Source: DASZGL01 sp035938875 (GTDB taxonomy: Bacteria > Chloroflexota > Dormibacteria > Aeolococcales > Aeolococcaceae). From it: a stretch of DNA of 43,221 nucleotides. The notes under the pieces are model-generated. The model was not told the DNA's origin. It did not search any database and worked only from the letters and a program-made list of their open reading frames with translations. The stretch is from assembly GCA_035938875.1 (NCBI GenBank), contig DASZGL010000098.1:1-43221 (forward strand), in the 5' to 3' direction. Position numbers and translations under genes: made by a program. Every line of letters starts with the position of its first letter. Position 1 is the stretch's first letter. This document shows, piece after piece, positions 8,410 through 15,120 of this stretch.

Positions 8410-8634
8410 CTACCGAACCAGGGCGGCGCCCGTCGACGGGGTGGCGATGGCGCCGAGCAGGCGCTGCGACGCCTCGCTGATCTCGGCGACCGCCGCGTCG
8501 AATGCGGCGCTGTTGGCGCGTGACGGCTGCCGGTAGCCGCTCACCTTGCGGACGAACTGCAGCGCCGCAGCCCGGATCTCCTCCTCGGTGGCGGGCTCCT
8601 CAGCACGGCGAAGTGTTTTGATGCTCCGACACAT
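8410..8634 (-). CDS. DUF2277 family protein
   Basis: 74 aa. It begins MCRSIKTL and contains PATEEEIRAAALQFVRKVSG and a C-terminal SQRLLGAI, the conserved layout of DUF2277, a small helical family of unknown function. The start is fixed by the family's MCR(N/S)IKTL opening. There is no Shine-Dalgarno at the normal distance; instead a hairpin occupies this position (8639-8655). It is downstream of the propeller lipoprotein gene on the same strand with a 30-base gap. Confidence 0.9.
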   Translation of the reverse strand: MCRSIKTLRRAEEPATEEEIRAAALQFVRKVSGYRQPSRANSAAFDAAVAEISEASQRLLGAIATPSTGAALVR

Positions 8635-8638
8635 TTCG

Positions 8639-8655
8639 AGGGGGATTGTCCCCCT
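8639..8655 (-). repeat. Short perfect hairpin in front of DUF2277
   Basis: AGGGGGA and TCCCCCT form a 7-bp stem with a 3-base loop. On the minus strand the purine half (AGGGGGA, Shine-Dalgarno-like) is 5' and paired, and the hairpin ends four bases before the ATG. It lies between the lipoprotein stop and the DUF2277 start, so it could be an attenuator, a weak terminator or a translation control element. Confidence 0.5.
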
Positions 8656-8664
8656 TTGACATGG

Positions 8665-9894
8665 TCAGAAGTTGCTGCTGGTCGCGGGCCAGACGGCGAG
8701 GATGTAGTCAACGATCGTGGGCGACTCCGAGCCGTCGCTCAGGTCGTAGATCAGCGGCTGGCTTCCAGACGGCCCGCACTGGGCTTCGCCCTCCGACTTG
8801 TACCAGAGCAGTGTCGAGGTGAGGAAGACGGGGAGGTTGCGGGCGCCCTGGCCGATATGGCGCGGATCGCCGGGGTGAGCCAAGTCGACGAGGTAGACGT
8901 CGTGCAGCCCGGATGTGTGGGAGACCGAATAGGCAAGCGCGCCGCTGTCTCCAGAGATCGTCGGGTAGTACCACTTGACGCCGCTGAGATAGCGCTGGGG
9001 GTCGCCGCCGGGTTGCCACCGCCAGACATCACCGCGCTGCCGGTAGTACAAGGTGTCGCCGGTCGGCGACCACAGCGCCATGTTGGGCTCATCACCCGCA
9101 GCCCAGCCACCGGTGGGCGGAGTCAGCAGCAGCTCCTGCTTGGTCCCTGACAGAAGGAGAAGGCTTGTCATGCGTGGGCCGCCGTGTTGATCGAGGACGA
9201 ACATGTGCTGGCCGGAAGGCGAGAAGGCCGCCTGTTTCGCATCTTCAGGGCTGCCGCAGCGCCCGCTACCGCCGGCCAGTGCAGCGACGATGGAGTCCCC
9301 CGCACGCGTGGTGACATGAACTCGGTCGGCGTTGCTCACATCGCTACCAAGCCACACCACTTCGTCAAGCGCCGGCGAGATGCTGAGAAAGGTCGCGTAT
9401 TGTTCGGGTAGCTGGAACCACGTGAAGTGGACACCGGGGAGATCCACGAGGGCATAGAACGTCGTTCCGTTGCCCGAGTACCTCACCACCACGTGGCGCG
9501 AGTCGATGAGCTGTTGCACGTCGACATACGCCGGGCCGAATTGGCACACGGTGCTGGAGGCGGCGGGATCTGCGTAGTCGCGCAGCACCGAGGTCGGCGC
9601 AGCGCCGTGCAGCTGGACGATGGCAACGGGGTCGGTCGGCCCGATGCTGCCACTGCACGCGATCTGAGGTCCGGTGCCGGGCGCTGGGCCTGGACTGGGA
9701 AGGAGGTCGAAGCTGTTGCTGGTGGCCGTGCGCGGCGATGGTGTCGGCGACGCGGGTGGGACAGGTGATGGCGAGCCCGACCGGCTGGGCGAAAGCGTCG
9801 ACGCACTTGTGGACACAGTCGGCTTGGAGCCACCGCACGCGCTCGTCAACAGGACAAGGGTCACCACGACAGACGCAGCGCGGATTGTCATCAT
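8665..9894 (-). CDS. Lipoprotein with WD40/TolB-like beta-propeller
   Basis: About 409 aa from ATG 9894 (ATG 9891 is next to it). The minus-strand leader has AGGTGAGG five bases upstream; the longer open frame to 9966 would run into the divergent gene's promoter. A signal peptide ends in a lipobox, LLTSACGG, so it is probably lipidated and extracytoplasmic. A Ser/Thr/Pro-rich linker follows. The rest contains repeated blade-like units (FSPSGQHMFVLDQ, WSPTGDTLYYRQRGDVWRW, SGDSGALAYSV) of the TolB/PD40 type. Such domains bind proteins or ligands; no enzymatic residues are recognisable. Confidence 0.82.
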   Translation of the reverse strand: MMTIRAASVVVTLVLLTSACGGSKPTVSTSASTLSPSRSGSPSPVPPASPTPSPRTATSNSFDLLPSPGPAPGTGPQIACSGSIGPTDPVAIVQLHGAAPTSVLRDYADPAASSTVCQFGPAYVDVQQLIDSRHVVVRYSGNGTTFYALVDLPGVHFTWFQLPEQYATFLSISPALDEVVWLGSDVSNADRVHVTTRAGDSIVAALAGGSGRCGSPEDAKQAAFSPSGQHMFVLDQHGGPRMTSLLLLSGTKQELLLTPPTGGWAAGDEPNMALWSPTGDTLYYRQRGDVWRWQPGGDPQRYLSGVKWYYPTISGDSGALAYSVSHTSGLHDVYLVDLAHPGDPRHIGQGARNLPVFLTSTLLWYKSEGEAQCGPSGSQPLIYDLSDGSESPTIVDYILAVWPATSSNF

Positions 9895-9967
9895 CTGAGC
9901 CTCACCTGAGTGGAACCCCAACGCCGCTCCGATGGTTATGCGTCGGACTGAGGCAGAGCTCGCCATC

Positions 9968-9973
9968 TACACT
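9968..9973 (+). promoter_or_regulatory. TACACT -10 element for the first acyl-CoA cluster operon
   Basis: TACACT is six bases before the GTG at 9980, which is also the start chosen by comparison with the paralog at 12135. There is no Shine-Dalgarno. Together these suggest a leaderless mRNA. Confidence 0.5.
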
Positions 9974-9979
9974 GACCGC

Positions 9980-10678
9980 GTGCTCTTCCTTCGCGAGCTG
10001 CACAGCGTCAAGGGTGCGCAGCAGCTGGACTTCGAGGCGCTCTATCGCGACGGCTGGCAGTCGCGGCTGCGGGAGAACGGGTTGGGACGGCTGCTCTGGT
10101 TCCTCGACCAGGCACACGGCAGCGGGCTCGCGTACCGCGCGGTGACCATCACTGCGATCAATGGCGGGGCAGCGTGGGAGGAGCTGGCGCGTCGCGTGCA
10201 ACGAGGCGACCTCAGCGAGTGGGCGCACGAGGCGGACCGGCTTCGCTACCACGTCGACGCCGCCCTGCTGGCTCCGGTCGCCTGGTCGCCGCTGCAGCCG
10301 GCCGAGATCGAGGACCAGCAAACCGCAACGGCCGCGGGCGTGGACCCGGTCCTCTACATGGAGGACACGGTGTCGCCACACCCTGGACGCGTCGACGACT
10401 ACATCGCCGCCGCGGGCGACGTCTACACGCCGTCGATGGCGTCGCGCGGACTGCTGTCACTGCGCGCCGCCTTCCGCGCGACGACAGCCGGTGGCCATCG
10501 CGGTGAGGTGGTGCTGTTGCAGCGCATCGACGACCAGGAGCGCTTGCTCGCCCTGCTCGCCGACGAAACGGCGCCGGAGCACCATCACCCCGAGTCGTGG
10601 ATGCGCCGCGCCCTTGCCTGGCGAGACAGCTGGCGAAGCCGGCTGTTGCGCACCGCCCCATGGTCGCCGCTGCGATGA
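9980..10678 (+). CDS. Tandem ferredoxin-fold-like (NIPSNAP/dimeric alpha-beta barrel-like) protein, copy A
   Basis: 232 aa; no firm family assignment. It is a close paralog of the protein at 12135-12839: LF-x-HSV, RLLW(F/Y)LDQ, and RLLRT-x2-WSPL are shared. Each protein consists of two similar halves of about 105-125 residues, both ending in a W-S-P motif (Trp102-Ser-Pro104 and Trp228-Ser-Pro230 here). The pattern of an opening strand, helix, strand 'LLWFLDQ', strand 'YRAVTITAI', helix and closing WSP strand resembles dimeric alpha-beta barrel folds; this is inference. The GTG start at 9980 aligns with the paralog's ATG; the longer frame to 9932 does not. The stop overlaps the next start (ATGA). 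Confidence 0.8.
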   Translation: MLFLRELHSVKGAQQLDFEALYRDGWQSRLRENGLGRLLWFLDQAHGSGLAYRAVTITAINGGAAWEELARRVQRGDLSEWAHEADRLRYHVDAALLAPVAWSPLQPAEIEDQQTATAAGVDPVLYMEDTVSPHPGRVDDYIAAAGDVYTPSMASRGLLSLRAAFRATTAGGHRGEVVLLQRIDDQERLLALLADETAPEHHHPESWMRRALAWRDSWRSRLLRTAPWSPLR

Positions 10679-12135
10679 GCCTGGCAAGGCTGCTCGAAGC
10701 CCCGCTTGCCCAGGTCTCCGACCGCACCGCGCTGGCGGTGAGCACCGGGCAGAGCTGCAGCTTTGCGGAGCTCGAGGACGTCATCGCGCGCTGTGCCGCA
10801 GCGCTGCAGTCTGCGGACGTGGGTGCGGGTGACCGCGTCGCGGTTCTCGACTCCACCGGCATCCTCACCGCCGCAGCGGTGATTGCCGCCGCCAGGGTCG
10901 GCGCCGCCGCGACGATGATGAACGTCCACCTGACCGCGCCCGAGCTGCGCGCGCTGGCCGAGGCTGCGGGATGCTGCACCGTGGGCATCGCGGGCGACAC
11001 CTACGCCGACACGCTCGCGGACGTCCTCCATGGCAGCGTTCTGGCTGCACACGACATCAACGCGGCGACGCCCTCACCTGAGCCTTCGATCATCCCCGCT
11101 GCGAATGCCGAGGCCGTGGTGCTCTTCACCAGCGGCACCACCACCACACCCAAGGTTGTGGCCATCCCCACGCAGGCGCTCGAGCGGCGGCTCGATGCCC
11201 TGGCGCTGCCTCTCGACGCGACCGCGCCGGCCACGGTGCGCATGATCTGCGTGCCCCTCTTCCACGTCGGTGGGTTGCTCGGTCTGCTGCGCAACCTCCG
11301 CTCCGGCGTCACCACCGTCGTGCAGCAACGCTTCGACGCCGGCGAGTGGCTGCGCCTTGTCGAGCAGCACCGTGTCGGCGGAGCATTCCTCGTCCCCACG
11401 ATGTTGCGTCGCATCCTCGATCATCCCGGGCTTGGCGATGCCGACCTGCGCTCTCTCACCGCGATCACCTACGGCGCGGCCCCGGCACCGGCCGAGCTCA
11501 TCGAGAGGGCGGTCGCGGCGATGCCCTGGGTCGCCTTCAGCAACACCTTCGGCCAGACCGAGACGCTGGGCGGCATCACCACGCTCAGCGCCGACGATCA
11601 TCGCAACGCGGCGCGCATCGGCTCAGTCGGCCGGCCCATCCCCGGCGTCACCATCCGCATCGTCGACGAGGAGGGCGAGGACGTCGCCCGCGGCGATGTC
11701 GGCGAGCTGTGGGTGCTGTCACCGCAGAACGCGGCGCCCGGCTGGATCCACACCGGTGACCTGGTGCGCGTGGACTCCGACGGATATCTCTACATCGCGG
11801 GTCGCCTTCGCGAGCTCATCAACCGCGGGGGTGAGAAGTTCAGCCCCGACGAGGTCGAGGCCGTGCTGCGGACGCATCCGCTGATCACCGACGTCGCTGT
11901 CGCCGGCGTCCCCGACGTGGAGATGGGTGAGCGCGTCGGCGTCGCGGTGGTCAGCACGGCACCGATCAGCCTCGACGATGTCCGCGCCCACTGCCGCGGC
12001 GCGCTGGCACGGTACAAGCTGCCCGAGCTGCTGGTCACGGTCGACGAGCTGCCGGTCAACGCGCTGGGCAAGGTGGTGCGGGCTCGCGTCGTCGAGCTCT
12101 TCGCCACCGCATGTGAGCAGGCCGGGGCGCGCTGA
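10675..12135 (+). CDS. AMP-forming acyl-CoA synthetase (class I adenylate-forming enzyme)
   Basis: 486 aa from ATG 10675, which overlaps the upstream stop as ATGA; the upstream extension of the frame to 10597 lies inside copy A. The ANL-superfamily motifs are clear: LFTSGTTTTPKVV (P-loop-like A3), NTFGQTET (A5), HTGDLVRVDSDGYLYIAGR (A7), RELINRGGEKFSPDEVE (A8) and the catalytic Lys in VNALGKVVRA (A10). It would activate a carboxylic acid with ATP and CoA; the chain type is not predictable. Its N-terminal domain is somewhat short and lacks an initial 'MEN' region typical of long-chain FadD. The stop overlaps the start of copy C (TGATG). It sits between two paralogous unknowns. Confidence 0.92.
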   Translation: MSLARLLEAPLAQVSDRTALAVSTGQSCSFAELEDVIARCAAALQSADVGAGDRVAVLDSTGILTAAAVIAAARVGAAATMMNVHLTAPELRALAEAAGCCTVGIAGDTYADTLADVLHGSVLAAHDINAATPSPEPSIIPAANAEAVVLFTSGTTTTPKVVAIPTQALERRLDALALPLDATAPATVRMICVPLFHVGGLLGLLRNLRSGVTTVVQQRFDAGEWLRLVEQHRVGGAFLVPTMLRRILDHPGLGDADLRSLTAITYGAAPAPAELIERAVAAMPWVAFSNTFGQTETLGGITTLSADDHRNAARIGSVGRPIPGVTIRIVDEEGEDVARGDVGELWVLSPQNAAPGWIHTGDLVRVDSDGYLYIAGRLRELINRGGEKFSPDEVEAVLRTHPLITDVAVAGVPDVEMGERVGVAVVSTAPISLDDVRAHCRGALARYKLPELLVTVDELPVNALGKVVRARVVELFATACEQAGAR

Positions 12136-12839
12136 TGCTTTTCCTCCACCAGGTGCACAGCGTGCGCGGTGAGGACGACCTCGCCTTCGAGGCCATCTAC
12201 CGCGAGCAATGGATGCCCCGACTCGCCGACGGTGACGACGCCCGCCTGCTCTGGTACCTCGATCAGACGCACGGCACCGGTCCCGCCTACACCGTGGTGA
12301 CCATCACCGGGATCCGCGACGGCGCCGCCTGGCAACGCCTCGACGAGCGCGTCAGGGACGGCGACCTCCGCGACTGGCACCGGAGCGTCGACTCGATGCG
12401 CCACGACTGCGTCAGCAAGCTGCTCTTCCTCGTCAACTGGTCACCGATGCAGGACCTGCAGCTCCACGACGTCCCCGCAGTCGGCAGCGACCACCCGCCA
12501 ACACTGTTCATGGAGGACACCGGCTGGCCGTACGCCAGGCTCGACGAATACATCCGATTCTGGGACGAGGGCTATCACCGCCACATCGAGGCCCGGCCTC
12601 GCGACCAGCGCCTCCTCGAGGTGCGCGCCTGTTTCGAGACGGCCTTCGGCACCGGCCGCCGCGAGGCGACTCTCATGCAGCGCATCCTCGACCCAGCACG
12701 GTTACTCCAGCTCTTCGCCACGCCGCCGCAGCACCGCGAGTCGTCATCGTCGTCCACGTATATGAGCGATGCCCTGAGCTATCGCGACCAGTGGGAGAGC
12801 CGGCTGCTGCGCACCCGGCGCTGGTCACCCCTGGACTAG
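12135..12839 (+). CDS. Tandem ferredoxin-fold-like (NIPSNAP/dimeric alpha-beta barrel-like) protein, copy C
   Basis: 234 aa, paralog of the protein at 9980-10678. Half one runs to Trp102-Ser-Pro104; half two starts near LFMEDTGWPYARLDEYIRFW and ends with Trp230-Ser-Pro232. The halves can be matched to one another (LFxxxxHSVRG with LFMEDTGWPY; SKLLFLVNWSP with SRLLRTRRWSP), so an internal duplication preceded the gene duplication. A run of Ser residues (about 205-209) interrupts the second half. Function unknown. Co-translated with the synthetase. It converges on the second synthetase gene, 6 bases away. Confidence 0.82.
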   Translation: MLFLHQVHSVRGEDDLAFEAIYREQWMPRLADGDDARLLWYLDQTHGTGPAYTVVTITGIRDGAAWQRLDERVRDGDLRDWHRSVDSMRHDCVSKLLFLVNWSPMQDLQLHDVPAVGSDHPPTLFMEDTGWPYARLDEYIRFWDEGYHRHIEARPRDQRLLEVRACFETAFGTGRREATLMQRILDPARLLQLFATPPQHRESSSSSTYMSDALSYRDQWESRLLRTRRWSPLD

Positions 12840-12845
12840 CAGGTA

Positions 12846-14333
12846 CTAGCTGCGGCGGGCAAGCACGTCGTCTCGTAGCCGCTGCTTGAACACCTTGCCG
12901 TTGGGCTCGCGCGGCAGCTCGTCGACGAAGTCGATGGCGCGGGGCAGCTTGAAGTCAGCGAGCACCGCGCCGGCGTAGGCAATGAGCGCATCCGCATCCC
13001 GCGGCGCGCCGGCGCGAAGCTCGACGACAGCGTGGACCCGCTGCCCCATGCGCTCATCGGGGACGCCGAAGACTGCGGCGTCGACGACGTCCGGGTGTTC
13101 GATGAGACGCTGCTCCACCTCGGCGGGATAGATGTTCACCCCGCCGCTGATGACCAGGTCGGTTCGCCGGTCGGCGATGAACAGGTAGCCGTCCTCGTCG
13201 AGCCAGCCGAGGTCACCGACGGTGAACATCGAGCCATGCCACGCGGCGCGCGTCTTCTCGGGGTCGTTGTGGTACTCGAACTCGCGGCCCGGACGCGTGC
13301 CGATGTAGATGGTGCCGACCTTTGCCGGGGGAAGCGAGCGTCCCTCGTCGTCGAGGATCTCGACAGACACACCGGGATAGGCACGGCCGACGCTGCCCGG
13401 TTTGCCCAGCCACTCCTCGGGGGAGATCGCCGTCGCCAACCCTTCGCTGGCGCCGTAGTACTCGTGGACGGACCCCGGTGGGAACACCTCCATGATCGCC
13501 CGCTTCACCGAGACCGGACACGGCGCTGCCGCGTGGAGGATCTTGCGCACGCTCGACCTGTCGTGGCGGCGCCAGTCGCACTCCAGGATACGGATGAAGT
13601 TGGCAGGAACCATGTGCGACGTGGTAACCCGGTGCCGCTCGATGAGCTCCAGGCTCGACTCGGCGTCGAAGTGACGCATGATCACCACGACTCCGCCGAG
13701 AACGAGGTGCATCTCCGCGTAAGCCCCCGGCGCGGTGTGATACGCCGGGCCGCAGAGCAGGTGCACGTCCTCGCCGCTGAATCCCCAGTACTCGGCGACC
13801 TGCCACAGTGGTGTCTCGCTCGCCGGCTCGGGGGCCGCGCGCCTGATGCCCTTGGGGCGACCGGTGGTCCCCGACGTGTACTGCATGCGCGGCACGGTGT
13901 TGCCCAGGAAGTCGCGGTTGGGCGGCTGCGCCGGCTGGTCGGCGAGGACTGCGTCGTCGACGGCCAGCACCGCACGCAGGTCGGCAAATGTCTCCGCGGC
14001 GGGCAGCGGCGGCGCGCCGTCGTCGTGGATCAGCGTCACCGCGCCCGAGTCGGTGACCATGTAGGCGACCTCGGCTGGCGTGAGCCGGTAGCTGATGGGC
14101 ACCATGATCGCCCCCAACCGGGTCACTCCGTACCAGGCAGCGAAGACCTCGGGCCGGTTGCGCAAGCGTACGGCCACCCGGTCGCCGCGGCGGACGCCGA
14201 CCGCCTGCAAGCCGTTGGCGATGCGGTTGGCGGCTGCGTCGAGCTCGCCGTACGTCGTCGGCTCATCGTCGCAGAGCAGGGCGAGACGGCCCGGCGCTGC
14301 GGCGGCGATGGCCGCGATGCCACGAACGCTCAC
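12846..14333 (-). CDS. AMP-forming acyl-CoA synthetase (FadD-like)
   Basis: 495 aa. Motifs: QYTSGTTGRPKGIRR (A3), YYGASEGLA (A5), TVGDLGWLDEDGYLFIADRR (A7), TDLVISGGVNIYPAEVE (A8) and PREPNGKVFKQRLRD with the catalytic Lys (A10). It ligates CoA to an acid. The two synthetases in this cluster are not close paralogs by eye, so they may have different substrates or steps. The start is GTG at 14333; CATGAT lies eight bases upstream on the minus strand and could be a -10. It is divergent from the copy E gene with a 54-base shared promoter region. Confidence 0.92.
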   Translation of the reverse strand: MSVRGIAAIAAAAPGRLALLCDDEPTTYGELDAAANRIANGLQAVGVRRGDRVAVRLRNRPEVFAAWYGVTRLGAIMVPISYRLTPAEVAYMVTDSGAVTLIHDDGAPPLPAAETFADLRAVLAVDDAVLADQPAQPPNRDFLGNTVPRMQYTSGTTGRPKGIRRAAPEPASETPLWQVAEYWGFSGEDVHLLCGPAYHTAPGAYAEMHLVLGGVVVIMRHFDAESSLELIERHRVTTSHMVPANFIRILECDWRRHDRSSVRKILHAAAPCPVSVKRAIMEVFPPGSVHEYYGASEGLATAISPEEWLGKPGSVGRAYPGVSVEILDDEGRSLPPAKVGTIYIGTRPGREFEYHNDPEKTRAAWHGSMFTVGDLGWLDEDGYLFIADRRTDLVISGGVNIYPAEVEQRLIEHPDVVDAAVFGVPDERMGQRVHAVVELRAGAPRDADALIAYAGAVLADFKLPRAIDFVDELPREPNGKVFKQRLRDDVLARRS

Positions 14334-14387
14334 GAATCGCCATCATGCCCCACGTCGCGCGAGGCCCGCCGTCGAGAGGAGAGGCGC

Positions 14388-15086
14388 ATGCCCATCTACC
14401 AGCACGAGACCGTCGAGGTCGTCCCCGGTCAACTCCGCGAGTATTTCGACGGGTTGGAGCGTCTCTACCTGCCGATGAGCGGAGACCGCCGCCTGCACCT
14501 GGTCGGCTTCTTCCAGACCTCGGGCAACAGCGGACGCTGGCCGGAGGCCGTCGCCATCTGGGAGGTCGACGATTGGGAGACCCACGTGTGGCAGCGCAAG
14601 ACCGCGGGGAGCCACGCCGGACTGCATCAGTACATGAAGGACGCCCTGGGATGGCGCACCGGCGGGTTCGACCGCATCCTCATCCCGGTCTCCTTCTCAC
14701 CGCGGCCGCCGCGAAGGCCCGAGGTGCGCTCACCGGGAGCGGTGTGCATGCAGCAGACGTTCCTGGTGCGACCAACGCAGGCGCGCGGTTTTCTCGACGC
14801 GGTGCAGAAGGAGATCGTTCCCCGCGCGGCGGAGGGGGAGCTCACCCTGCAGGCGTTCTGGCGCTCAACCTTCCGTCCCCTCGAATACCTCGCTCTGTGG
14901 TCGATGCCCGACTGGGATGCGTACGGTCGCGTCCTGGCGCGGCGCGACCCCGAGGACGAGGGCAGCAACCTGCCCGGCCTCGGGTCAGCCTTCGAACATC
15001 TCACCGACCTCGAGGAGAAGATCCTCATCCCGGCATCGTTCTCCCCCCTTGGTGGTGCAGAGAGAAGCTCGGTCTACACGGTGTAG
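14388..15086 (+). CDS. Tandem NIPSNAP/dimeric alpha-beta barrel-like protein, copy E
   Basis: 232 aa from ATG 14388, which has GAGGAGAGG upstream; the same frame is open far upstream but only as an antisense shadow of the synthetase. The first half (IYQHETVEVVPGQLREYFDG ... ILIPVSFSP) and the second half (MQQTFLVRPTQARGFLDAVQ ... ILIPASFSP) are repeats, each closing with F-S-P (Phe103-Ser-Pro105, Phe218-Ser-Pro220). The 'VPGQLREYFDG' start and 'W(E/D)VDDWETHVW' resemble NIPSNAP-like folds. The overall layout is the same as in copies A and C, although sequence identity is low. Its TAG stop overlaps a TAGGCT promoter element of the next gene. Confidence 0.85.
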   Translation: MPIYQHETVEVVPGQLREYFDGLERLYLPMSGDRRLHLVGFFQTSGNSGRWPEAVAIWEVDDWETHVWQRKTAGSHAGLHQYMKDALGWRTGGFDRILIPVSFSPRPPRRPEVRSPGAVCMQQTFLVRPTQARGFLDAVQKEIVPRAAEGELTLQAFWRSTFRPLEYLALWSMPDWDAYGRVLARRDPEDEGSNLPGLGSAFEHLTDLEEKILIPASFSPLGGAERSSVYTV

Positions 15087-15089
15087 GCT
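15084..15089 (+). promoter_or_regulatory. TAGGCT -10 element ahead of the CoA-transferase operon
   Basis: TAGGCT is followed after seven bases by ATG 15097, the leaderless spacing. That ATG opens a 5-codon ORF ended by an in-frame TGA, after which GTG 15121 starts the transferase. Confidence 0.5.
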
Positions 15090-15096
15090 CGCAGCG

Positions 15097-15114
15097 ATGA
15101 CCAGCACGCGTTGA
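15097..15114 (+). other. Five-codon upstream ORF in frame with the CoA-transferase
   Basis: ATG-ACC-AGC-ACG-CGT-TGA. It is placed like a leaderless start after TAGGCT, and it is in the same frame as GTG 15121, which begins six bases after the TGA. It is either a leader with re-initiation or the true N-terminus broken by a stop. Confidence 0.45.
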
Positions 15115-15120
15115 CGATCT

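Noticed and set aside
13032..14387. Long open frame on the plus strand running into copy E
   Set aside because: Antisense shadow of the minus-strand acyl-CoA synthetase; the real start is ATG 14388 with a Shine-Dalgarno.
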